NCBI GenBank assembly: GCA_040397585.1
Contig: JBBAVS010000002.1
Span: 17,507 to 81,506 of the forward strand
Length of the DNA stretch: 64,000 nt
Direction of reading: 5' to 3'
Source of the DNA: QWPN01 sp040397585
GTDB lineage: Bacteria; Planctomycetota; Planctomycetia; Pirellulales; UBA1268
The translations under genes were made by a program, and so were the position numbers. Position 1 is the stretch's first letter. Each line of letters starts with the position of its first letter. Below the pieces are notes generated by a model, which was given only the letters and a program-made list of their open reading frames with translations, searched no databases and was not told the DNA's origin. This document shows positions 27,011 through 34,696 of this stretch, piece after piece.

Positions 27011-29758
27011 TCAGGGACGCGGCATCACGACGCTGGCGTCGAGCGCCTTGGTGATCCGGGCGTCGAGGTCCACGAGATGCCCCCGCGAGTAGTCGTCGAG
27101 CTTCACGTCGCCCCGCCCGAGCAGCCCCTTGATGGCGGCCGACAGTTCGCGGAGCTGGAGCGCCGCCATCGCCTGGGCATCGGCCGAGGCGCTGGTGCCG
27201 AGCACGAGCCCGCAGAGCCGGGAGACGTAGGTCCGCTGCAGTCCGCGGCGGAGGCTGGAAATGGCCGGCTTGCGGACGGTGTAGTCGCCGGGGCCGACCG
27301 CGTGCACCTCGGCCATCACGCCTCGGGAGAGCCGCTCGAGCAGTTCGGCCACGGTGAACGCATCCTGGTTGGCGGCCACCTTCAGCTCGCTGTCGTGGAT
27401 CCGGTCGAGCGTCCGCGGGTCGAGCAGCCGGCCAAGCACGCGGTCCTGCCACATCAGCACCACGTCGTGCACGGGATAGTCCTCGCGGTCCACCTCCGTG
27501 CTGCCCCAGTGCGACCACCGCGTCGCCACCAGCTGGTTGACCAGCTCCGGCGGAAAGGAAAACGGCTCCGCGGCGAACATCTGCTTGTCGAGCAGGTCGA
27601 GGGCCTCCCGCTGCTTGGCCGCGTCGACCACGGCGAACGGCGGCTTCGCGTCGGCGTCGCCGCGATGGCTCCGCGACGTGACCACGCCGCCGACGACTCG
27701 CGCCGCGAAGGCCATCGCCTGGCCATGTGCCGAGAGCAGCACGCCGAAGGCCTGCCGCACCCGCTCGTAGCCCGGCGCGGGCTCGTCGCCCTGGCGGGCG
27801 GTGAGTCGCTCCGCGATCTGGGGCATCAACTGGGCCACGAGCTCGGCCCGCGTGCGGGCGAACTCGAGCGGGTCGCTGCCGAAGTCGAAGCGGTTGGAGA
27901 ACGGATCGGGATCGCCCGGCTCGGTGTCCTCGTCGGTTGCGTAGGCGAGCGCGGGGTCGCCGCTGCGGGCGGCGATCGTGGCGAGGTCGCCCCGCTCGGC
28001 TTCCGCCGAACTGCCGGGCAGCGGGCGATAGCCGTACTCGATCGCCCACAGGTCGTAGGGCCCGAGGCGGGCCGCGTAGTAGTCTCCCTGCGGCTTGCCC
28101 TTGGGCATGATGTTGGCGGGGAGGTAGTCCATCACGCTCGTGCTGGCCCCTGCCGCGGCCGTCTTCGCGGGGTCGTTCATGTCGGCCAGCGAGCGGAATG
28201 CCGAGCCCTTGAAGTTGTGCCGCAGGCCGAGGGTGTGGCCCACCTCGTGCATCGCCACCAGCTTCAGCCCCTGCGCGACGAGCTTCTCCTGCTCCTGCAC
28301 GGAGAGCCCCCCGCCCGCGTTCACGGCCAAAGCAGCCGCGGCCAGTGCCGTCTCGCGGGCGTGGCCCTCGAACAGCTGGCAGCCGCAGGCGGCGCCGAAG
28401 CCGGCGCGGCCTGCCGGGGCGTCGCCGGTGAGCTGGGCCACCGACTGGGGCGTGAAGGTCTCGTACTGCTGCCGCCAGAACTGGAGGAAGTCGCCGTCGA
28501 AGATGATGTCGGCGTCGAGAATCTGGCCCGTCCGCGGATTCACCCGCGACGGCCCCATCGCGAAGCTCTGGCCGGCGGTGATCCAGCGGAAGGTGTTGTA
28601 GTTGACGTCCTCGGGATCCCAGTCGGCGGCGTCGGGCTGCTGACGGACCTCGATGGCGGTGGCGAAGCCCGCCTTCTCGAAGGCCTCGTTCCAGGCCTCG
28701 ATCCCCTCGCGGATCGCCTGCCGGTGGCGGAAGGGCACTGTCCGCTCGATCCAGAACACGATCGGCTTCTTGGGGGGCGACACCGCCGCGGCCGGATCGG
28801 CCTTCTCGAGCTGCCAGCGGTTGATGTAGCGCACGAACCGGTCTTCGTCCACCTTCTGGGAAAAGTCCTTGAGGGCGGTGACGAAGTAGCCGACGCGGTC
28901 GTCGGCGAGCCGTGGCCGGTAGGAGTTCTGCGGCAGCAGGCTGATCGAGTAGTGCACGTTGACCGTGGCGCCGCGGGAGTCGGGCACGGTGTCGAACTCG
29001 GCGGTGCCACCCGAGGCGTAGGTGGCGGCCACCTGGAGCTCCACGTTGTCGGGAAACCCCTTGGCGCTGGCCCACGTGGAGCGGTCGGCGGCGAAGGAGA
29101 AGCCGGGCAGCGACCGCGAGATCTGGGGCAGGTCGGTGAAGAAGATCTTGGCGAGGTCGATCACGTGGCCGCCACCGGGGCCGGTGGTGAGGATCGGCAC
29201 GCTGAACAGCACGCTGTCGGTGTAGGCCAGACCGACCGCCCGCTCCTCCGGACTCCCCTTGTCGGCGAAGAACCGCACGTTCTTGCGGACCACATGGATG
29301 GCGTCGTCCACCTTGCGGAGCGTCCAGATCCAGTCGTCGCCGCCGCCGACGCTCATCCCGCCGAGGATCGAGCGGTCGCCGATGCCACGGGCGATCGAGA
29401 TCAGCACGAACAGTTCCCGGCCGAGCAGCGCCTCGGGAATCTCGGCGTAGACCTTGTCGTCCTTCCGCCAGAGCGGGATCAGCCCGTCCGTCTTCCGCGC
29501 GTCCTTGAAGGCCACCGCGAAGGCCGGCTTGGCAGGCTTCTCGCCAGCCGCCGGTGCCGCCGGGGGCGTGGCGGCTTGGGCCGGGGCGGCTGCGGGTGTT
29601 GCGGGAGCGGGTGTGTCGGCCTTGGCGGGTTCAGGTTTCGCGGCATCCTGGGCCACCGCGCCGGCTCCCGGCGCTCCCCAGGTCAGCGCCACGGCCAGGG
29701 CGGCGATCACCGCCGTTCCCCGGAACGGCCGCCACAGGATCACGTCGCCCACCGCCAT
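27011..29758 (-). CDS. Exported zinc-dependent metalloprotease (metzincin, DUF5117/DUF4953 type)
   Basis: A 915-residue secreted protease. The ATG at 29758 (MAVGDVILWRPFRG) has GGAGG upstream and opens a signal peptide; an Ala/Pro-rich linker follows. The zinc site HEVGHTLGLRH starts at residue 504 and the Met-turn SVMDYLP follows, as in metzincins. The N-terminal part (VYAEIPEALLGRELFVLISIARG) and C-terminal part match the DUF5117/DUF5118/DUF4953 architecture common in planctomycetes and Bacteroidetes. Open frame continues upstream, but the bases before 29758 overlap the control region of the divergent gene. First gene of a minus-strand operon with PII-like and receiver-like genes. Confidence 0.92.
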   Translation of the reverse strand: MAVGDVILWRPFRGTAVIAALAVALTWGAPGAGAVAQDAAKPEPAKADTPAPATPAAAPAQAATPPAAPAAGEKPAKPAFAVAFKDARKTDGLIPLWRKDDKVYAEIPEALLGRELFVLISIARGIGDRSILGGMSVGGGDDWIWTLRKVDDAIHVVRKNVRFFADKGSPEERAVGLAYTDSVLFSVPILTTGPGGGHVIDLAKIFFTDLPQISRSLPGFSFAADRSTWASAKGFPDNVELQVAATYASGGTAEFDTVPDSRGATVNVHYSISLLPQNSYRPRLADDRVGYFVTALKDFSQKVDEDRFVRYINRWQLEKADPAAAVSPPKKPIVFWIERTVPFRHRQAIREGIEAWNEAFEKAGFATAIEVRQQPDAADWDPEDVNYNTFRWITAGQSFAMGPSRVNPRTGQILDADIIFDGDFLQFWRQQYETFTPQSVAQLTGDAPAGRAGFGAACGCQLFEGHARETALAAAALAVNAGGGLSVQEQEKLVAQGLKLVAMHEVGHTLGLRHNFKGSAFRSLADMNDPAKTAAAGASTSVMDYLPANIMPKGKPQGDYYAARLGPYDLWAIEYGYRPLPGSSAEAERGDLATIAARSGDPALAYATDEDTEPGDPDPFSNRFDFGSDPLEFARTRAELVAQLMPQIAERLTARQGDEPAPGYERVRQAFGVLLSAHGQAMAFAARVVGGVVTSRSHRGDADAKPPFAVVDAAKQREALDLLDKQMFAAEPFSFPPELVNQLVATRWSHWGSTEVDREDYPVHDVVLMWQDRVLGRLLDPRTLDRIHDSELKVAANQDAFTVAELLERLSRGVMAEVHAVGPGDYTVRKPAISSLRRGLQRTYVSRLCGLVLGTSASADAQAMAALQLRELSAAIKGLLGRGDVKLDDYSRGHLVDLDARITKALDASVVMPRP

Positions 29759-29858
29759 GCGAAACCTCCAGACTGCCCGAAAACCATCGCCGCCGATGCT
29801 GATCGAAGCGTAGCATCGCCCTGTCGGGCGGACCAATTCCAGGTATGGCGGCGGAGCG

Positions 29859-30920
29859 ATGCTGCTTTCCGAGGTGAACGACGCAGGGCTCCGCGCGGCC
29901 GGCGCCGCGTGGCTCGGCGACCGCACGGCGGTCGTCGAGGGCCTGGAGGGTGACGGCTTCAGCGGCGGGGTGATCGTCCGGCTGCGCAGCGGCGATCCCG
30001 CCGGAGACGTCGTGCTCAAGTCGTTTCCTGAAGCGTCTGGATCGCGGATCGCGTGGGCTCATGACCTGATGGCCCACCTCCGCGCGGCCGGGTGTCACGA
30101 GGTGCCGCCCGTGGTGGTCGCGAGGAGCGGCCGCACGATCGTCACCGGAGCTGATGGGCGAGCCTGGGAGGCGGTGCGGTTCGTCGAGGGCGCTGCCACC
30201 GCCGCGCCAGACGCCGCGCGGGCCTGCGCGGCCGCCGCAGCCGTCGCGCGTCTTCATCGGGCTGCGGCCGAGTGGCCGGCGGAGCCGCCCCGGTCCGACG
30301 TGCCACCAGCCGTGACGCGGCGGATCGAGCAGGCGCGGCGGATGCTGGCCGAGCCCTGGCACACGCTCGTACCTCGCGCCGACCGCGGCCCGCTCGGCGA
30401 CGCGGTCGCGGCCCGCATGGCGGCGGCGGCGGCGGTCGCCCGTGAGGGCGGGCTCGAGCCGGCGCTGCGGGGCATCGCGGCGACGCGGCCACTCCCCGGG
30501 ATGCTCCAGGCCGTGATCCGCGACCTCTGGTCGAGCCACGTGCTGTTCGCGGCCGACGAGCCGGCGCATGTGTCCGGGATCGTCGACTTCCATGCCGCCG
30601 CGATGGATACCCCGGCGACCGACCTCGCGCGGCTGGTGGGGAGTTGGACCCGTGATCCCGCACGCCCGCTCGCCGAGGCGTGGTGCGAGGCCCTCGATGC
30701 CTACGAGCGAATCCGCCCTCTCACCGACGCCGAACGCCGCCTCGTGCCCTGGTTCGACGCCACGGCCACGATCTTCGCTCTCGACAACTGGTTCAGCTGG
30801 ACGGTCGTCGAAGGCAGGCGGTTTGAGCGGCCTGCGCGGGTTTTGGGGCGGGTGGATCGGCTCCTGCGGCAGCTGCCGGGGGCCCTCGCGTCGCTCCACG
30901 GGCATGGAGCCCGAGTTTGA
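29859..30920 (+). CDS. APH/choline-kinase-fold phosphotransferase-like protein
   Basis: A 353-residue protein with the aminoglycoside phosphotransferase fold. The N-lobe holds VVLKSFPEA (ATP-binding Lys) and the C-lobe holds VIRDLWSSHVLF, a variant of the HxDxxxxN catalytic loop, then GIVDFHAA in place of the metal-binding DFG-like motif. The catalytic His is Arg here, so the activity may differ from APH enzymes. Such proteins in planctomycetes have no known substrate and are not necessarily resistance genes. Divergent from the metalloprotease with 100 bases between. Confidence 0.78.
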   Translation: MLLSEVNDAGLRAAGAAWLGDRTAVVEGLEGDGFSGGVIVRLRSGDPAGDVVLKSFPEASGSRIAWAHDLMAHLRAAGCHEVPPVVVARSGRTIVTGADGRAWEAVRFVEGAATAAPDAARACAAAAAVARLHRAAAEWPAEPPRSDVPPAVTRRIEQARRMLAEPWHTLVPRADRGPLGDAVAARMAAAAAVAREGGLEPALRGIAATRPLPGMLQAVIRDLWSSHVLFAADEPAHVSGIVDFHAAAMDTPATDLARLVGSWTRDPARPLAEAWCEALDAYERIRPLTDAERRLVPWFDATATIFALDNWFSWTVVEGRRFERPARVLGRVDRLLRQLPGALASLHGHGARV

Positions 30921-30937
30921 CCGCCGAAAAGTGCAGT

Positions 30938-30960
30938 TTGTAGACTTTCGTCGACGAAAA
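30938..30960. promoter_or_regulatory. Perfect palindrome upstream of dsbD
   Basis: TTTCGTCGACGAAA (30946-30959) is a 14-bp perfect inverted repeat. It partly overlaps a second, imperfect dyad, TGTAGAC, four bases, GTCGACG. It lies about 70 bases before the dsbD start in a locally AT-richer stretch. It may be an operator; the protein that binds it is not identified. Confidence 0.4.
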
Positions 30961-31030
30961 GACCCATGGATCGGGTCGTTCGGCTTTGGGAGTCACCTCG
31001 GCTCCCCCTCCCTCTTCCCAGACGGATCGC

Positions 31031-33553
31031 ATGGCTTCCGACGCTCACTCGATGGTCCGGGGAGCCGCTGGGCTGCTCGGTGGGTTTGCCGCAGTCGTGG
31101 TCTGGGGAGCCAGCCTGGCCCTGGCCGGAGATCTTGCCGGCCCCCTGGGAGCCCAGCCAACGCTCTCCCCAAACCCGCTGGCGGATGTGACCGCGGCCCT
31201 CGGCGAACCCGTGGCGATCACGGCGGCCGTGGAGCCAGGCCAGGGCGGCAAGCCCGACACGCTCGCCGTCACCGCCACGCTCGAAGAGGGCTGGCATCTC
31301 TACGCCATCAGCCAGAAGCCCGGTGGGCCGATCGCCACGCGGGTCAAGGTGGCCGAGGATTCGCCCCGGCAGGTGGCCGGCGGCTTCGCCCCCGATTCCG
31401 AACCGCACAAGCGGACGGTGGACGACGTGCCCGCCTGGAAGGGGCTCGTGATCGAGGAGCACTCGGGCACCGTCACCTGGCGGGCTCCGCTCCGGCCCGG
31501 CGCGGGCGAGGTCCGCGGGGCCGTGAGCCTGCAGCTCTGCCAAGACACCACCTGCCTGCCGCCGAAGTCGATCCCGTTCACGGCCGTGCCCGCCGCTGCT
31601 GCCACAACCGCCGCCGCTGCTGGATCGTCGGCCACGGGAGCGCTTGCGTTCGTCGATCATGTGCCGGAACGGACTCACGTCACACTGCGGGCGGCGGTCG
31701 GAGTGGCGGCCGGCGGGGTGCTGCCGGTGGTCATCGAACTGGTGCCGAACGAGGGCTGGCATCTCTACCAGCCCGCCGAGACCGCCAAGACGGCGGTGGG
31801 CCAAGGAAAACCCACGATCGTCTCCTCGGGCACCGCCGCCACGTCGTCGATCGTGCGGGCCCGCGTGACGAGCGTCACGCCCACGACGCACGCCGAGCTC
31901 ATCGAGGCCGGCGCGGTCGACGGGCCGATCGTCCTCGAACTCGCGCTCAAGTCGCCCGGGGCCGCCGATCCGCTGGAGGCGGTCATCGGCTTCCAGACGT
32001 GCAGCGACCAGACCTGCGATCCACCGACCGCGGTGCGGCTCACGGTGTCGCCCGCCGCCCCGGGCCAGGCCGGCGGCACGATCGCCTTCGAGGCCGCGAA
32101 GTATTCCGAGGCGGCCAAAGGGGCGCGGCCGCTCGCCGCCGCGGCGCCTGCCACCAGCGCTCCCGGGTCGGCCATGCCGCCGGCCGTGCCGTTGATCGGG
32201 GCCGCCCCCGCGACTGCCACCATGCCGGCGGAGGCCGCACCGGCCGCCGCGCTCTCGCTGCCGCTGGCGCTGCTCATGGGGCTCGCCGGAGGCCTGCTCC
32301 TCAACCTCATGCCCTGCGTGCTTCCGGTGCTCGGCCTCAAGCTGATGTCGTTCGCCCAGCAGTCGGGACGCGACCGTCGCGAAGTCTTCCAGATGAACCT
32401 CTGGTACTGCGCGGGCGTGTTCGCCGTGTTCTTCGCGCTGGCCACCGCGAGCGTGGCGGCGAACGTCGGCCTCGGCCGGGCCAATCTCGCCTGGGGCGAG
32501 CAGTTCACCTCGGCCGGCTTCAACATCACGATGATCGCCGTGGTGTTCGCGTTCGCGCTGTCGTTTCTCGGCATCTGGGAGCTGCCGATCCCGGGCTTCA
32601 TCGGCGAGAAGGCGGGCCACGTGCAATCCCAGGAGGGGCCGGTCGGCTCGTTCCTCAAGGGCGTGCTCAGCACGGTGCTGGCAACCCCCTGCAGCGGTCC
32701 GTTCCTCGGGCCGGTGTTCGGGTTCACGCTCACGCAGCCGACGGTCGTCACCTACGCCGTGTTCGGGGCGATCGCCACCGGCATGTGCCTGCCCTACGTG
32801 CTCGTCGGCCTGATGCCCGGGCTCGCCAAGCTCCTGCCGAAGCCCGGGGCGTGGATGGCCACGTTCAAGGAACTGCTCGGGTTCGTGATGCTCGGCACCG
32901 TCGTCTACCTGTTCACGATCCTGCACCACGAGTGGTTCGTGCCCACGCTGGCGCTGCTGGTGGGCATCTGGGCGGCTTGCTGGTGGGTGGGCAAGGGGCA
33001 GGAGACGACCGGCACCGTCGGCTTCGGCCGCTGGGTGCAGGCGGCAGCCACCGCGGCGCTCGTTGGCTGGGGGGCGTTCACGCTCCTGGCTCCGGGCGAG
33101 TCGGTGATCGAGTGGCAGCAGCCCTTCAGCCGCGACCGGATCGCCGAGCTCCGCAGGAGCGGCGCCACCGTGATGGTCGACTTCTCGGCCGACTGGTGCC
33201 CGACCTGCAAGTTCAACCTCGCCTACGCGATCGAGACCGACCGCGTGAAGGCGGCCATCGAGCGGAACCGGGTGGTGCCGGTGCTCGCGGACTGGACCGA
33301 TGGCTCGAACGAGATCAAGGTGGCCCTGGAGACGCTCCAGAGCCGGTCGATCCCGGTGCTCGCGATCTATCCCGCGGCGACGGCCGGCGGCGAGTGTCCC
33401 GAGCCGATCGTGCTCCGCGACCTGATCACCGAGGCGCAGGTGCTCGAGGCTCTGGAGAAGGCGGGCCCGTCGAAGCCGGGCGCCGGCCCGGTCCGCTCGG
33501 CCTCAGCCGCCGCGGGCCGCACCGCCTCCGCGGGCGGCCCCGGAGGCCACTGA
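31031..33553 (+). CDS. dsbD: Thiol:disulfide interchange protein DsbD-like, with two N-terminal domains
   Basis: Moves electrons from cytoplasmic thioredoxin across the membrane to periplasmic partners. About 840 residues from the ATG at 31031. A signal peptide is followed by two copies of the DsbD N-terminal (alpha) domain, each with a Cys pair (LQLCQDTTCLPP and FQTCSDQTCDPP). The membrane domain holds the key Cys in LNLMPCVLPVLG and LATPCSGPFLG over about eight helices. A C-terminal thioredoxin domain carries CPTC (723-726) in DFSADWCPTCKFN. A tandem alpha domain is not the common layout. It ends 16 bases before the convergent purM stop. The start has only a weak ribosome site, so ATG at 31052 is possible. 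Confidence 0.92.
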   Translation: MASDAHSMVRGAAGLLGGFAAVVVWGASLALAGDLAGPLGAQPTLSPNPLADVTAALGEPVAITAAVEPGQGGKPDTLAVTATLEEGWHLYAISQKPGGPIATRVKVAEDSPRQVAGGFAPDSEPHKRTVDDVPAWKGLVIEEHSGTVTWRAPLRPGAGEVRGAVSLQLCQDTTCLPPKSIPFTAVPAAAATTAAAAGSSATGALAFVDHVPERTHVTLRAAVGVAAGGVLPVVIELVPNEGWHLYQPAETAKTAVGQGKPTIVSSGTAATSSIVRARVTSVTPTTHAELIEAGAVDGPIVLELALKSPGAADPLEAVIGFQTCSDQTCDPPTAVRLTVSPAAPGQAGGTIAFEAAKYSEAAKGARPLAAAAPATSAPGSAMPPAVPLIGAAPATATMPAEAAPAAALSLPLALLMGLAGGLLLNLMPCVLPVLGLKLMSFAQQSGRDRREVFQMNLWYCAGVFAVFFALATASVAANVGLGRANLAWGEQFTSAGFNITMIAVVFAFALSFLGIWELPIPGFIGEKAGHVQSQEGPVGSFLKGVLSTVLATPCSGPFLGPVFGFTLTQPTVVTYAVFGAIATGMCLPYVLVGLMPGLAKLLPKPGAWMATFKELLGFVMLGTVVYLFTILHHEWFVPTLALLVGIWAACWWVGKGQETTGTVGFGRWVQAAATAALVGWGAFTLLAPGESVIEWQQPFSRDRIAELRRSGATVMVDFSADWCPTCKFNLAYAIETDRVKAAIERNRVVPVLADWTDGSNEIKVALETLQSRSIPVLAIYPAATAGGECPEPIVLRDLITEAQVLEALEKAGPSKPGAGPVRSASAAAGRTASAGGPGGH

Positions 33554-33569
33554 CCGGCCGCCTCCGCGG

Positions 33570-34640
33570 TCAGTGCAGGACGACCCGCTCGGCGGTGGCC
33601 GCCGCCGACGTCACGCGGCCGATCCTGGAGGCGTCGTGGCCCAGGTCGGCCAGCTGCTTCTGGATGCTGTCGGCATAGTGGGGCGAGACGACCAGCACCA
33701 TGCCGATGCCCATGTTGAACACGCGATCCATCTCGGCGGCGGCGATGCCGCCGAGGGACTGCACCCAGGGGAACACCGCCGGCACGGGCCACGAGCCGCG
33801 GTCGAGCACCACCTGCACGGTCTCGGGGACGATCCGAGCCAGGTTCTCCACGAGACCGCCGCCGGTGATGTGGGCGATCCCGTGGACGACCTGCTTCACG
33901 CGGTAGTGGCCGAGCACAGCCCGCACCGGCCGCGCGTAGAGCCGCGTGGGTGTGAGCAGCGCCTCACCGACCGTCCGGCCTCCGAGCGCGGGAACGCGGT
34001 CGTGCACGCTCAGCCCGCCAATCTCGAACACCGCCTTGCGCACGAGGCTGAAGCCGTTGGAGTGGAAGCCGCTCGAGGCGATCCCGAGGGCCACGTCGCC
34101 TGGCTGGATCTGCCGGCCGTCCACGAGCCGCTTCCGCTCGACCACGCCCACGCAGAAGCCGGCGAGGTCATACTCGCCGGGATGGTACATGTCGGGGAGG
34201 ATGGCGGTCTCGCCGCCGACGAGCGCACAGCCGCACTCCACGCAGGCATCGGCGATGCCGCGGACGATCTGCTCGAGGAGCTCGGGATCGTCCTTCGCCA
34301 GGGCGACGTAGTCGAGAAAGAACAGCGGCTCCGCCCCGGTGCAGAGGGCGTCGTTCACGCTCATCGCCACCAGGTCGATGCCCACCGTGTGGTGGACCCC
34401 GGTCTCCACGGCCACCTTGAGCTTCGTGCCCACGCCGTCGGTGCAGGAGACGAGCAGCGGATCCTCGTAGCCCCGGGCGAACAGCCCCTTGAAGTCGAGG
34501 GCGAACAGGGCGGCGAATCCACCCTCCTGGCTGAGCACGCGGGGGCACTGCGTGCGCCGCATGTGCGCGGGGAGACGGGCCATCCCCTCGCGATAGAGCT
34601 CGAGGTTGACGCCGGCGCTGGAATAGGTGGCTCCGCTCAC
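33570..34640 (-). CDS. purM: Phosphoribosylformylglycinamidine cyclo-ligase (AIR synthetase)
   Basis: Fifth step of purine synthesis: ATP-dependent closure of FGAM to aminoimidazole ribonucleotide. About 356 residues from the GTG at 34640 (MSGATYSSAGVNLELY), which begins with the conserved YSSAGVN. Further signatures are VSCTDGVGTKLKVA, DLVAMSVNDALCTGAEPLFFLDY, GCALVGGETAILPDMY and HITGGGLVENLARI. The open frame continues upstream but with no conserved residues and into the divergent glgX region, so the GTG start is preferred. It is only 56 bases from the glgX start on the other strand. Confidence 0.95.
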   Translation of the reverse strand: MSGATYSSAGVNLELYREGMARLPAHMRRTQCPRVLSQEGGFAALFALDFKGLFARGYEDPLLVSCTDGVGTKLKVAVETGVHHTVGIDLVAMSVNDALCTGAEPLFFLDYVALAKDDPELLEQIVRGIADACVECGCALVGGETAILPDMYHPGEYDLAGFCVGVVERKRLVDGRQIQPGDVALGIASSGFHSNGFSLVRKAVFEIGGLSVHDRVPALGGRTVGEALLTPTRLYARPVRAVLGHYRVKQVVHGIAHITGGGLVENLARIVPETVQVVLDRGSWPVPAVFPWVQSLGGIAAAEMDRVFNMGIGMVLVVSPHYADSIQKQLADLGHDASRIGRVTSAAATAERVVLH

Positions 34641-34696
34641 GCCGGTATCATCGCCGCCCGCCGGAGCGTCGCAAGGCCCGGTGGTATCATCCGGGC

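Noticed and set aside
29859..30920. Antibiotic-resistance kinase
   Set aside because: The APH fold is present, but the catalytic His is replaced and there is no mobile context; resistance is not supported.
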